Shown piece after piece: positions 17,140 through 25,575 of a stretch of 57,372 nucleotides of DNA. The position numbers were made by a program, and so were the translations under genes. Source of the DNA: JACCVG01 sp034664165 (GTDB lineage: Bacteria > Actinomycetota > Thermoleophilia > Solirubrobacterales > Thermoleophilaceae); contig JAXDIE010000082.1 of NCBI GenBank assembly GCA_034664165.1, forward strand, positions 1 to 57,372. Reading direction: 5' to 3'. The first letter of the stretch is position 1, and each line of letters opens with the position of its first letter. The notes under the pieces are model-generated. The model searched no databases. It saw only the letters and a list, made by a program, of their open reading frames with translations, and had not been told where the DNA came from.

Positions 17140-18246
17140 CTACGCCGCGGGCGCGGCCGCCCGGGCGCGCCACGCCTCGATCAGGCCCGCGTTCTGCGCG
17201 GGAGTGCTCCCGTAGGTGGCGATCTCGTCAGCGCCGGCGTCCAGGAAGCGCTGCAGGTTGGCCGCGCATGCCTCCGCGGACCCGATCGCGCACGAGTCGT
17301 GCATGTACTCGTCCGGCACTAGCTCGGCCGGGCTGAGCATCTCGTGCCGGTGGAAGACCATGTCGGGAACCTTGTCGACGCCGGCGAACATGGGGTGATT
17401 GCGAACCCGCAGGACCACTTCCTCATCCCATCCGTTGACGCGCGCCAAGTTCTCGCCGTATCCGGGATAGACGAAGTAGGACACCGTGCGCCCGTGTGCC
17501 AGCTGCCGTGCCTCCTCATCATCAAGATCAGGGGCGGTCACCACCGCCTGGCATATCCGGACCGTGGTGGGATCGCGATCGATCTGCTCGCAGGCCTCGC
17601 GAATCCGCTCGACCGCCGCGGCGGTCGCGCCCGGCGTGAAGATCGGGGGAAGCATGACGCCGTCATAAGCAGCCGCGATCGTCTCGGCGCCCTTCGGGTT
17701 GCCAAATGAGCCGATCCACAGCTTGGGGGGCGGGCCGTCGTAGGTCTCCGAGAACGAGAAGTCCTCGAACGAGCCCGACGGGCCGTCGTAGGACACGGCG
17801 TCCCCGCGCCAGAGGGCGCGATAGAGCTGCGCGTATTCGACCATCTCCCGGTACTTCGCCTTGCGCAGGCCCATCCGGCCGAAGATCGCGTCGTCGCCCA
17901 GGCCCAGGCAGATCGTCAGCCGGGGCCCGAACAGCGCATGCATGGTCGCCCCAAAGGCAGCGGTGTTCCAGATCTGGCGCGTCTGCGGATCGATCGTCCC
18001 CGTGGCCAAGCCGATCCGCGAGGTCCGCGCGCCGATCGCCCCCAGCACCACATCGGCGTGCTTGATGTCGTAGCGCTCGGACAGGAAGATCCGGCCGAAG
18101 CCAAGGCGCTCGGCCTCGACGCCGTCTTCGATCCCCTCGGCCACCGTCCTCGACTCGGTTTCGAACCGGCGCTCGCGGCGCTCGGCGCTCACCGCGCCGG
18201 CGACGACGTAGGCACTCAGGTCGGGGGTGGCCTCGGCGAGTTTCAT
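17140..18246 (-). CDS. LLM-class F420/flavin oxidoreductase, paralogue of the 6928 gene
   Basis: The 368-residue luciferase-like oxidoreductase is recognisably a paralogue of the first LLM protein. Shared landmarks include LSAYVVAGAVSAE, GVEAERLGFGRIFLSERYD, ALFGPRLTICLGLGDD and the end DAGADEIATYGSTPAQNAGLIEAW, shown in parts. It probably uses F420H2 or FMNH2; the substrate is unknown. The ATG at 18246 was preferred because earlier start codons would run through the operator palindromes. It is co-directional with TetR and the OpuC transporter and divergent from the kinase gene. Confidence 0.85.
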   Translation of the reverse strand: MKLAEATPDLSAYVVAGAVSAERRERRFETESRTVAEGIEDGVEAERLGFGRIFLSERYDIKHADVVLGAIGARTSRIGLATGTIDPQTRQIWNTAAFGATMHALFGPRLTICLGLGDDAIFGRMGLRKAKYREMVEYAQLYRALWRGDAVSYDGPSGSFEDFSFSETYDGPPPKLWIGSFGNPKGAETIAAAYDGVMLPPIFTPGATAAAVERIREACEQIDRDPTTVRICQAVVTAPDLDDEEARQLAHGRTVSYFVYPGYGENLARVNGWDEEVVLRVRNHPMFAGVDKVPDMVFHRHEMLSPAELVPDEYMHDSCAIGSAEACAANLQRFLDAGADEIATYGSTPAQNAGLIEAWRARAAAPAA

Positions 18247-18267
18247 GTACACGTACAATACATGTAT
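18246..18267. promoter_or_regulatory. tandem palindromes in a 30-bp divergent promoter
   Basis: Only 30 bp separate the divergent LLM (18246) and kinase (18277) starts. They contain TGTACACGTACA at 18246-18257, with perfect 5-bp arms around AC, and the perfect palindrome ATACATGTAT at 18258-18267. The first overlaps the LLM start codon. TACAAT at 18254-18259 could be the plus-strand -10, giving a leader of roughly 10 nt. These are good candidates for binding of the neighbouring TetR protein. The TGTAC core also occurs in the operator at 6862-6904. Confidence 0.6.
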
Positions 18268-18276
18268 ATTCAACTT

Positions 18277-19338
18277 ATGTCAGGTCCCGTCCCCCCCACA
18301 CTCACGACCCTTGACCCCGCGTGGGTCGACCAAGTGCTGCGCGACGGCGGCCACTGCACCGCGAGCGTCACCGGCGTCCGCGCCGAGGCGGTGGCGTTCA
18401 CCGGGGCGACGACGGACATGGGCAGGCTCCGCCTGGCCTACTCGGACGACGGCGATCCGGGGCCGCCCACGGTCATCGCGAAGATCCGGGGCGTGACCGA
18501 GGTACAGATGCAGATGGACACGGCGATGGGCCTGTTCGAGCGCGAAGGTTGCTTCTACTCGGAGCTTTCCGAGCGCGTGCCCGTGGCAAAGCCCCGCTGT
18601 TACGCAGTCGGCGATGGCGATGAGACGCCCCTCCTTCTGGAGGACCTGGCGGCGCTGCGCATGGGCGACCAGATGGAAGGGCTCACGACACCTGAGGCGG
18701 GCGCGCTGATGGACGCGCTTGCAGATCTCCATGCGGCGTTCTGGGAGAAGCCCGACATCCAGGCGGGCTGGCTGGCCTCACCCGCCGAAGGCGTCTTCGC
18801 CGGCATGATCTGCCAGCTCGTCGCCAGCGGGGCCCCGGCCCTTGCCGAGCGCTACGCGGGGCGTGCCCCCGATGACGTGCTCGAGGCCGTGGCCAAAGCT
18901 GCGCCGGGCTGGCAACACGTGCTGGAGCGGATCGCCGAGGGGCCGCAGACCCTGGCGCACAACGACTGCAGGCTGGACAACCTCTTCTTCGACGACGCCG
19001 AAACCCCGGTCTTCATCGACTGGCAGCTTGCGGCCAGGACCCGTGGGACGCAGGACGTGGGCAACCTCCTGGCCGGCTCCATGGACTCCGATCTGCTGTC
19101 GGCCGGCTGGGAGGACCTGGTGCGCCGCTACCACGATCGCCTGACCGCGAATGGCGTGACCGGCTACTCGGTCGACGAGTGCATTGACCACTACCGCCAG
19201 ACGGTGCTCTATCCGCTGGGCGCGGGGATGGCGCTTCTCGGCGCGATGGACATAGGCGACGGGCGCGGGCTTGGCGACGCCATCGTGCTCCGCTGCCTGA
19301 ACCACATCGCGGAGATCGACTCGTTCGAGGCCCTCTGA
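18277..19338 (+). CDS. ecdysteroid-kinase-like / APH phosphotransferase
   Basis: The 353-residue kinase is a paralogue of the one encoded at 10944. The catalytic loop reads TLAHNDCRLDNLFF (HxDxxxxN) and the metal site is VFIDWQ. The ATP-contacting Lys is in PPTVIAKIRG. The C-terminal helical part ends in a pattern like DECIDHYRQTVLYPLG, which matches DCQDNYRVGSLWPFLLG of the paralogue. The start follows the operator closely, so its mRNA leader is very short and there is no clear ribosome binding site. The next LLM gene starts 2 bp after the stop. The substrate is unknown. Confidence 0.82.
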   Translation: MSGPVPPTLTTLDPAWVDQVLRDGGHCTASVTGVRAEAVAFTGATTDMGRLRLAYSDDGDPGPPTVIAKIRGVTEVQMQMDTAMGLFEREGCFYSELSERVPVAKPRCYAVGDGDETPLLLEDLAALRMGDQMEGLTTPEAGALMDALADLHAAFWEKPDIQAGWLASPAEGVFAGMICQLVASGAPALAERYAGRAPDDVLEAVAKAAPGWQHVLERIAEGPQTLAHNDCRLDNLFFDDAETPVFIDWQLAARTRGTQDVGNLLAGSMDSDLLSAGWEDLVRRYHDRLTANGVTGYSVDECIDHYRQTVLYPLGAGMALLGAMDIGDGRGLGDAIVLRCLNHIAEIDSFEAL

Positions 19339-19340
19339 CG

Positions 19341-20471
19341 ATGGCAACGACCGCAATCGCCCTCTGGGGCGACCGCCACGTTCCACCCTCGGCCATCGCG
19401 CAGCAGGCCGCCGCGCTGCAGGCCGGCGGGGTCGATGGCATGTTGCTGGCCGACCAGTTCGGCAACTTCATCCCCCCACGGCTCTGGAAGCCGGAGAACG
19501 CGCCCGTCGCGGCGATGCTGCCCGACCCCGACTCCCACTCCGACGTGTTCGCCCTCTCGGGATACCTGCTGGCTGCGGCGCCCGGCCTGGACATCACGGT
19601 GTCCTCGGACTCCGTCCGGCGCGGGCCGGCCGAGCTGACCCAGGCGATGCTCACGCTTGCGAACATGAGCGAGGGCCAGGCCACGATCCACGTCGGCGGC
19701 GGTGAGGCCAAGCAGTGCACACCGTTCGGCTACAAGCGCTCACAGGGGATGTCGCGGATGGAGGACCTCTTCCAGATCTTCAACGCCCTGCTGGACAGCG
19801 GTGGCAGCCCGATCGACTACGAGGGCCGACGCTGGACCTTCAACCAGGCATCGATCGGCGGGGCCGTGCCCAAGCGGCCCAAGATCCTCGGCCTCGGCGG
19901 CGGGCCGATGCTGATCGACCACTGCGCCTCCTACGCCAACGGCATCGCAACCACCTGCCCGCCCGTCTGGGCCGGGCCCGAGGAGTTCGCCGCCGCGCGA
20001 GCGGAGATCCTCAAGACGGTGGCGGACAAGGGGCGTGACCCGGACGAGTTCGAGTTCCACGTCTGGTTCCCGTGCCTGATCGCCGCCGACCGCGCCCAGC
20101 TCGAGAGCGTGTTCGGAAACGAGCTCATCAAGTGGCTCGCCGCCGTGTTCGGCCGCATCGAGACTCCTGACTGGGAGCGGATCGGCCTTGAGTCTCCGTT
20201 CCCGGAGGGCTGGCGCTACTACAACGACCTTCTACCCCACCAGATGCCGGACGCGTTCGTAGATGAGGTGCTGGCCAAGGTCACCGATGACCACGTCACC
20301 GCGGGCTGGGTCTGTGGCACGCCCGCCGAGGTCGCGAGCACGATCCAGGGATACATCGACGCCGGGGCCGACTGGGTCTGCCCGCTCGACTACCTGCCGA
20401 TGGTCCTCGATCCTGCCGACGCCGAGGCAGCCTTCGGCCGCTCGATCGAAGTGGTGCAGGGCCTGAGCTAG
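19341..20471 (+). CDS. LLM-class oxidoreductase (third of the island)
   Basis: This 376-residue luciferase-like protein is from a different subgroup than the other two. It starts TTAIALWGDRHVPPSAIAQQ, has the mid-barrel stretch LANMSEGQATIHVGGGE (a coenzyme-binding loop in this fold), and ends in the LLM pattern GTPAEVASTIQGYIDAGADW. F420 or FMN is the expected cofactor. It is translationally linked to the upstream kinase (2-bp gap). Its stop codon shares bases with the convergent WS/DGAT stop (CTAG). Confidence 0.82.
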   Translation: MATTAIALWGDRHVPPSAIAQQAAALQAGGVDGMLLADQFGNFIPPRLWKPENAPVAAMLPDPDSHSDVFALSGYLLAAAPGLDITVSSDSVRRGPAELTQAMLTLANMSEGQATIHVGGGEAKQCTPFGYKRSQGMSRMEDLFQIFNALLDSGGSPIDYEGRRWTFNQASIGGAVPKRPKILGLGGGPMLIDHCASYANGIATTCPPVWAGPEEFAAARAEILKTVADKGRDPDEFEFHVWFPCLIAADRAQLESVFGNELIKWLAAVFGRIETPDWERIGLESPFPEGWRYYNDLLPHQMPDAFVDEVLAKVTDDHVTAGWVCGTPAEVASTIQGYIDAGADWVCPLDYLPMVLDPADAEAAFGRSIEVVQGLS

Positions 20472-21919
20472 ACGAGCGCTGCCGTGTGCTCGTCCAGCGA
20501 CTCGCGCAGGTAGCCGATCAGGTTCCACAGGTCGGGCATCAACTCGCGATCGGCCACGATCCCGAAGTCGAGGTGGCCGCAGTAGCTGAAGACCGTGATG
20601 TTCAGGCCCATGCCGTCGGTGACAACCGACACCGGGAAGAGCGCCTTCACCTCGGCGCCGTCGAAGTACAGCGGGATCTGCGGCCCGGGCACGTTGGAGA
20701 TCACGAGGTTCCAGATCGGCTTGCGCGTGGCAGCCAGCGACAGCGTCACCCGCGTGGCCCGCGCGAACACCGCGGGCGGCACGAACTCCGAGGAGTCCTG
20801 CAACAGCGAGGCGGGCACGGCCTTGTGCAACGCCTTGGCCGCGTCCATGGCCTCATGCGTCAGTGCAAGGCGGCGAAGCGGGTCGGCCTCGTCGGTGTAG
20901 AGCGGCGGGCTCATGATGCCCACGCGGTTGCCGAACGTGCCGCGCTGGGCGTCGGTGCGCACCGAAACCGGGATCTGCGCGACCAGGGGTCCGTCGGGAA
21001 GCTCGTCGTGGTCGATCAGCCAGCGGCGGAGCGCGCCGGCGCAGACGGACATGACCACGTCGTTGAGGGTGGTGCCCTGAGCCTTCTTGACCGCCTTGGC
21101 GTCATCCAGGGAGAGCCGCCCGAAGGCGAAGCGCCGATGCGGCGAGACATGTGCGTTGAAGCTGGTCTTCGGCGGCGTGATGGTGCTGCGTTCGAGAACC
21201 CGAGCCGGCGTCCGGCGCGCGGCGCGGACCGCGCGTTCGGTGGCGCGCCCCAGCGTCGTGGCGCCCGGGATCTGCGCCAGCAGGGGCGAGTCCTCGAGAT
21301 TCGGCAACACCTTCGGCACGGCCCGCAGCGCCCGCCCGAGGTAGCGCGGCGTGGCGAACAGCCCGCGTCCGAACATCTCCCACTCACTCGGCTCCGGATC
21401 GGTGGTGTCGGCCTGCGGGGGCGGCGCGTCCCGGCCCTCGGGGCCCAGGTCCAGGAGCACGCTCAGGATCTCCGCCCCCGACATTCCGTCGACGGCCGCG
21501 TGATGGATCTTCGTGAGCAGCGCCGACTGCCCGTCGGGCAGCCCGTGGATGAGGTACAGCTCCCAGAGGGGACGGGAGCGATCGAGCGGCCGGGAGGCAA
21601 TTCGCGCGATCTGCTCGCTGAGCTTCTCGTCGGTCGCCGGCTGGGGCAACGCGAGCTCGCGCACGTGGTACTCGAGGTCGAAGTCCGGGTCGTCGATCCA
21701 GTAGGGATGGTCGAGGTTGAACGGAACACTCTTCAGCCGCCAGCGGAAGGGAGGCAGCAACGGCAGGCGCTCGGCAAGCACCGACTGGACGTGCTCGAGC
21801 TCGAGCTTTCCGCCCGGGCGCTCCCTCGGATCGAGCACCATCATCATCGACACGTGCCCGCATGTCTGCGGGGACTCCATCGCAAGGAACTGCGCGTCGA
21901 GAGCGGTGAGCTGTCGCAT
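20468..21919 (-). CDS. WS/DGAT wax-ester synthase / diacylglycerol acyltransferase
   Basis: The 483-residue acyltransferase transfers a fatty acyl group from acyl-CoA to a fatty alcohol or diacylglycerol, making storage lipid. The active-site motif HHAAVDGMSG has the paired His at residues 139-140 and Asp144. The N-terminus MRQLTALDAQFLAME and the C-terminal NLVISNVPGPQIPLYFDGA are family hallmarks. The ATG at 21919 was chosen because the family begins with this LTALDAxFL segment; an upstream ATG adds 10 residues. It is convergent with the lux-like island, whose LuxC homologue could supply aldehyde (and hence alcohol) for wax esters. Confidence 0.9.
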   Translation of the reverse strand: MRQLTALDAQFLAMESPQTCGHVSMMMVLDPRERPGGKLELEHVQSVLAERLPLLPPFRWRLKSVPFNLDHPYWIDDPDFDLEYHVRELALPQPATDEKLSEQIARIASRPLDRSRPLWELYLIHGLPDGQSALLTKIHHAAVDGMSGAEILSVLLDLGPEGRDAPPPQADTTDPEPSEWEMFGRGLFATPRYLGRALRAVPKVLPNLEDSPLLAQIPGATTLGRATERAVRAARRTPARVLERSTITPPKTSFNAHVSPHRRFAFGRLSLDDAKAVKKAQGTTLNDVVMSVCAGALRRWLIDHDELPDGPLVAQIPVSVRTDAQRGTFGNRVGIMSPPLYTDEADPLRRLALTHEAMDAAKALHKAVPASLLQDSSEFVPPAVFARATRVTLSLAATRKPIWNLVISNVPGPQIPLYFDGAEVKALFPVSVVTDGMGLNITVFSYCGHLDFGIVADRELMPDLWNLIGYLRESLDEHTAALV

Positions 21920-21947
21920 CTGTCCCGACCCTACGTCAGGGACGAGC

Positions 21948-21975
21948 AAAAAAGCCAGCCCGGCCCGGTTCTGGC
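21948..21975 (-). terminator. intrinsic terminator after the amino-acid permease
   Basis: On the minus strand a GC-rich hairpin (GCCAG...CTGGC outer arms, with CCGG/CCGG pairs inside) spans 21954-21975 and is followed by six T (A at 21948-21953 on the plus strand). It lies 8 bp after the permease stop and before the WS/DGAT start on the same strand, so it separates the two transcripts. Confidence 0.7.
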
Positions 21976-21983
21976 GCCCGCCC

Positions 21984-23447
21984 CTACGTGGCGGCGGCCT
22001 TCGCCGCCAGGCGGCTGTGCCGTATCCCGTAGCCGAAGTACACGATCAGGCCAAACGCCATCCAGATGAAGAAGCGAACCCAGGTGGCTCCCGGGAGGTT
22101 GAGCATCAGGTAGACGGACGCAAGCACCGAGACGATCGGCAGAAACGGCACAAGCGGCGTGCGGAAGGATCGCTTGAGGTCGGGCCGGGTGCGCCGAAGC
22201 ACGATCACGCCGATCGCGACGAGCACGAAGGCAAACAGCGTGCCGATGTTGACCAGCTCGGCCAGCGTGCTCAGGGGCACCGCCGCCGCCAGCGCCGCGA
22301 CCACGACCCCGGTGACCATCGTGGTCCGGTTCGGGACCTGGAAACGCTGCGAGATCTCGGCGAACAGCGGAGGCAGCAGCTGGTCCCTGCTCATCGCGAA
22401 GAACACGCGGCTCTGGCCCAGCAGCAGTATGAACATCACCGACGTGAGGCCGGCCAGCGCGCCGAAGGAGATGATTTCCGCGATCACCGGCTGACCCACT
22501 GAATTGAACGCCTCCGCCAGCGGCGCCTCCACCTTGATGTCCGGGTAGTGGACCATCCCGGTGATCACCAGGGCCACCGCCACGTAGAGGATCGTGCAGA
22601 TCGCCAGTGAGGCGAAGATCCCGATTGGAAGGTCGCGCTGCGGGTTCTTGGTCTCCTCCGCGGCCGTCGCGACCACGTCGAAGCCGATGAAGGCGAAGAA
22701 CACCAGGGCCGCGGCGGCAAACATCCCTCCCACCCCGAAGGGGCCCACGCCCAGCCCGAGGTCCTGGAGCAACGAGGGCGAGGCCGCCTCACCCGCTGCC
22801 CCGGCCGACCCGGCCGGCGGGATGAACGGCGAGTAGTTCGCGGCCTTCACGTAGAAGATCCCGGCGATGATCACGAGCAGGACGATGGCCAGCTTGATGA
22901 CGACGATCGAAGCGTTGAACCGTGACGAGATCTTGATTCCGAGGCAGAGCAACCCGCTCAGAAGCAGCACGATCGCACCGGCCACCAGGTTATGGCCGGA
23001 GCCGATCACCCAGTCGGGCAGCACCACGTCGAAGGCGTCGCGCAGGACGACGCTCAGGTAGTCGGACCATCCGGACGCCACCGTCGCCGCGCCGAGGGCC
23101 AGCTCGAGCATCAGGTCCCAGCCGATGATCCAGGCCACCAGCTCGCCAAGGCTGGCGTAGGAGAACGTGTAAGCGGACCCTGCGACCGGCACCGTGGAGG
23201 CGAATTCCGCGTAACAGAGCGCGGCCAGGCCACAGACGATCCCGGCGATCACGAACGAGAGGCTCACCGCCGGTCCCGCCTCCGTCGCAGCGGCCTTGCC
23301 GGTGAGCACGAAGATCCCCGTGCCGATCACCACTCCGACGCCGAAGACGGTCAGGTCAAGCGGTCCCAGAGCACGCCGGAGCTGCTTCCCCGGCTCCTCC
23401 GTGTCCTTGATGGACGTCTCGACCGACTTGGTCCGGAAGAGCTGCAT
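21984..23447 (-). CDS. APC-superfamily amino-acid permease (CAT/YfnA-like)
   Basis: The 487-residue protein has about 12-14 membrane helices. The family signature near the N-terminus is GVGVVIGTGIFVLTGKAA (about residues 37-54), with the unwound helix-1 GTGIF. Further landmarks are YAEFASTVPVAGSAYTFSY and FFAFIGFDVVATAAEETKNP, shown in part. It should import cationic or other amino acids by proton symport. The C-terminal tail KAAATE-like region is short. It is bounded downstream by a clear terminator. No catabolic partner gene is adjacent. Confidence 0.9.
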   Translation of the reverse strand: MQLFRTKSVETSIKDTEEPGKQLRRALGPLDLTVFGVGVVIGTGIFVLTGKAAATEAGPAVSLSFVIAGIVCGLAALCYAEFASTVPVAGSAYTFSYASLGELVAWIIGWDLMLELALGAATVASGWSDYLSVVLRDAFDVVLPDWVIGSGHNLVAGAIVLLLSGLLCLGIKISSRFNASIVVIKLAIVLLVIIAGIFYVKAANYSPFIPPAGSAGAAGEAASPSLLQDLGLGVGPFGVGGMFAAAALVFFAFIGFDVVATAAEETKNPQRDLPIGIFASLAICTILYVAVALVITGMVHYPDIKVEAPLAEAFNSVGQPVIAEIISFGALAGLTSVMFILLLGQSRVFFAMSRDQLLPPLFAEISQRFQVPNRTTMVTGVVVAALAAAVPLSTLAELVNIGTLFAFVLVAIGVIVLRRTRPDLKRSFRTPLVPFLPIVSVLASVYLMLNLPGATWVRFFIWMAFGLIVYFGYGIRHSRLAAKAAAT

Positions 23448-23458
23448 GCTTCACAGCA

Positions 23459-23977
23459 TTACCCACCTGTTTGCAGGCTAAGCGCGGCCCGAAGCGCCTC
23501 GCCGAGGGCGCCAGAGGCCGGTGCACCCCACCCGACCAGCCGCGCGGACCACGGCGAGGACGGAACGAAGTAGCCCGCGACGTCGCGCCAGCGTGGATCG
23601 TTCTCCTCGGCCCCGATCACGACCACCGCAACACGCCCGGCCCAGGAGCCGAAGGAGCGCTCTGCGGCTCGCGCCATCGCGGGTTCGAGCTCTGCTCCCG
23701 CGACCAGGATCACCAGGTCGGCGCCGGCGACGCCGGAGCCGGGACTCTGCCCATACGCCGTCTCGCTGACCGCCGACGCGTTGCCAAGCATCCGGGCGAT
23801 ACCGCGTGCCAGAGTGGTGGTGCCGCAGCGCGGGCTCAGCGCGACCACGGCGATGGACCCCGGAGCCGATGCCTGCGGCGGCGAGCCCTCACCGACTGGT
23901 TCGATCAGAAACTCCGAGATCCGGCGGGCGGCAACCCCCACCCGCGCCGAAATGCGGGCATGGCCGGCGATGCTCAC
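23459..23977 (-). CDS. CpaE-like P-loop protein, degenerate (tad-type cluster)
   Basis: The 172-residue product starts at a GTG that overlaps the previous stop (GTGA). The sequence IAVVALSPRCGTTTLARGIARML (about residues 40-60, abbreviated) looks like a deviant Walker A of the ParA/MinD/CpaE type, in which the usual Lys is replaced. Two hydrophobic strands follow, GADLVILVAGAEL and GRVAVVVIGAEEND. It lacks the length of a full CpaE. I infer a reduced CpaE-like localisation factor or a diverged relative, linked to the two TadE-type genes before it. The function is uncertain. Confidence 0.5.
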   Translation of the reverse strand: MSIAGHARISARVGVAARRISEFLIEPVGEGSPPQASAPGSIAVVALSPRCGTTTLARGIARMLGNASAVSETAYGQSPGSGVAGADLVILVAGAELEPAMARAAERSFGSWAGRVAVVVIGAEENDPRWRDVAGYFVPSSPWSARLVGWGAPASGALGEALRAALSLQTGG

Positions 23978-24303
23978 GGCGCCCGGACCACCGCGGCGGA
24001 GCTGACCTCGAGCCGGTCGGCAAGGACCTCGAGCAGGGCGGGAGGACGAAGCGTCACGGTGACCCTGCCGCCGTCGACCGCGACCCGCGACCCGGCCCGC
24101 TGCCAGGCCGGGAGCGACAGCCGCGCCGCGTCGGCAGGGTCTCCCCCCGCCGCCAGCTCCAGCGCCCCGGCCTGGGCGGCGGACCCGGCCAGCACCGCCG
24201 CGGCGCCCACCGCAAGCAGCTGGAAGAAGCACGCCGCTGCCAGGAGCAACGCCGGAACCGCGCCGATCACCTCGACCGAGGCCTGGCCGCGCTGAGCCGT
24301 CAT
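23974..24303 (-). CDS. TadE-like pseudopilin
   Basis: The 109-residue protein begins MTAQRGQASVEVIGAVPALLLAAACFFQLLAV, in shortened form here. The hydrophilic start then QASVE with Glu at position 5 of the helix is the TadE/TadG-type prepilin signature, processed after a Gly. A small globular C-terminal domain follows. Its start overlaps the preceding TadE stop (ATGA) and its stop overlaps the next GTG. In tad systems such minor pilins are exported with a Flp pilus. Here no TadA ATPase, TadB/C or Flp gene is visible in the window. Confidence 0.7.
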   Translation of the reverse strand: MTAQRGQASVEVIGAVPALLLAAACFFQLLAVGAAAVLAGSAAQAGALELAAGGDPADAARLSLPAWQRAGSRVAVDGGRVTVTLRPPALLEVLADRLEVSSAAVVRAP

Positions 24304-24644
24304 CCGGCCGCCCCCAGCCGAGCCGCGCTGCGAACGGGAATGGCCGCGTCAAGCGAAGGCGACAGCAGGGGGACCCGCAGGAGGACCTCGACCACGCCGT
24401 CATCACCGGTCGCGACGCGCATCCCTTTCTCCAGAACATCGGGCAGCGCGCTCCTGGCCGCCTCCTCGGCGTCTCCGCCGACGACCGACGCCCGGGCAGC
24501 CACCCGCGCGGCGTTGGCGCAGAGCCAGAGCCCCTGCCCGGTGAGCACGACCTGCCAAAGGAGACCCGCAACCAGCATCACCACCGGAAGCACCGCGACG
24601 AGCTCGACCGCGGCCTGCCCGGATTGACGTTTGGCTGGATCCAT
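24300..24644 (-). CDS. TadE-family minor pilin
   Basis: The 114-residue protein starts MDPAKRQSGQAAVELVAVLPVVMLVAGLLWQ (abbreviated). The motif GQAAVELVAVLP, a Gly before an A/V-rich helix with Glu at +5, is diagnostic of TadE. The rest is a small domain with LCANAARVAARA, typical of the family. It is the first of a three-gene overlapping run. Without other Flp components nearby, the cluster is either a remnant or a separate satellite of a tad locus elsewhere in the genome. Confidence 0.75.
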   Translation of the reverse strand: MDPAKRQSGQAAVELVAVLPVVMLVAGLLWQVVLTGQGLWLCANAARVAARASVVGGDAEEAARSALPDVLEKGMRVATGDDGVVEVLLRVPLLSPSLDAAIPVRSAARLGAAG

Positions 24645-24721
24645 TCCACGCACAGGCGTGAGCCTCCCGAAGAGCCGCAACCCAACCGATGCGCCCGTGC
24701 GACAACCGGGCGAAGCGAGCG

Positions 24722-25207
24722 TTACGAAGCCGGATCGAAGACGAGCCGCATGAACACCTTGCGCTCGCCGGTGGACTCGTTCGGGCTGAACCCGAAGCGC
24801 TCGTACAGGGCGAGGGCCGCGGCATTGGCCTCGTGGGTGTCGAGCTCCACACGCGCACAGCCACGGGCCCTCGCCCGCGAGATGGCGGCGGCCAGCAGCG
24901 AGGACCCCAACCCCGTCCGGCGCGCCGCCTGGTCCACGTACAGGTCCTCGAGCCAGCAGTCCTCGGCCGCATGCCAGACGCCGTAGCGGTAGCGCAGCTG
25001 GCACACGGCCTCCGCGACACCCTCGGGCGTGGACGACGCCAGCAGGTACTCACACTCCGATGAGGCCATCAGGCGCTCGACGCTCGCGTCAAAGGACTCA
25101 TCCGAGGGCTCGTCGCGCCCCATGAAGTCGCGAAAGCCGCGCAGAAGCGCGGCCACCGTCGCGCGATCCTGTGGGCCGGCGACCCAGACCCGCGGAACTC
25201 CGCTCAC
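24722..25207 (-). CDS. GNAT-family N-acetyltransferase
   Basis: The 161-residue GNAT shows the acetyl-CoA motif A/B order: WLEDLYVDQAARRTGLGSSLL (the R/QxxGxG/A loop is RRTGLG), then ARVELDTHEANAAALALYERFGF, in parts. Its substrate is unknown. The GTG start at 25207 overlaps the preceding stop (GTGA), so it is translationally coupled to the small membrane protein; the much longer ORF in this frame runs through uppP and is an artefact. Confidence 0.8.
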   Translation of the reverse strand: MSGVPRVWVAGPQDRATVAALLRGFRDFMGRDEPSDESFDASVERLMASSECEYLLASSTPEGVAEAVCQLRYRYGVWHAAEDCWLEDLYVDQAARRTGLGSSLLAAAISRARARGCARVELDTHEANAAALALYERFGFSPNESTGERKVFMRLVFDPAS

Positions 25208-25566
25208 GTATAGAGGCTGCGCGACCGCGAGTACGCGAGGAACGCGACCAGCGAGGAGAGAATCAGCGCACCCAGCCAGACAGCAACCCCGGTCCAGCCG
25301 AACTCGAAGAAGCGGCGCGTTGCGGCGAAGACCATGAACACCACGGCGACCGCCCCGTAGAAGGACGCGCGCTGTGCGACGGTCATCGCGTCCACGGTCA
25401 GGCTGTTCTCGCGGTAGAGCTTGTACGCGAACAGCGCGATCCCGACGAAGAAGCCGATCGTCAGCGCGGTGAGCATGACGTTGAGCGTCGCTGTACCCGC
25501 CTGGCCGGCCACCGTGATCAGCAGCGCCACGAGCGCGACGATCAGGAAGTTGACGGCGGTGCGCAT
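25204..25566 (-). CDS. small four-helix membrane protein
   Basis: The 120-residue product has four predicted membrane helices, in stretches VNFLIVALVALLITVAG, TIGFFVGIALFAYKL, FYGAVAVVFMVFAATRRF and VWLGALILSSLVAFLAY. No family is recognised by eye. It lies 9 bp after uppP on the same strand and overlaps the GNAT start, so these three genes probably form one transcript. Its role is unknown; a small envelope protein is plausible given uppP next to it. Confidence 0.65.
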   Translation of the reverse strand: MRTAVNFLIVALVALLITVAGQAGTATLNVMLTALTIGFFVGIALFAYKLYRENSLTVDAMTVAQRASFYGAVAVVFMVFAATRRFFEFGWTGVAVWLGALILSSLVAFLAYSRSRSLYT

Positions 25567-25575
25567 GAATTGAGC

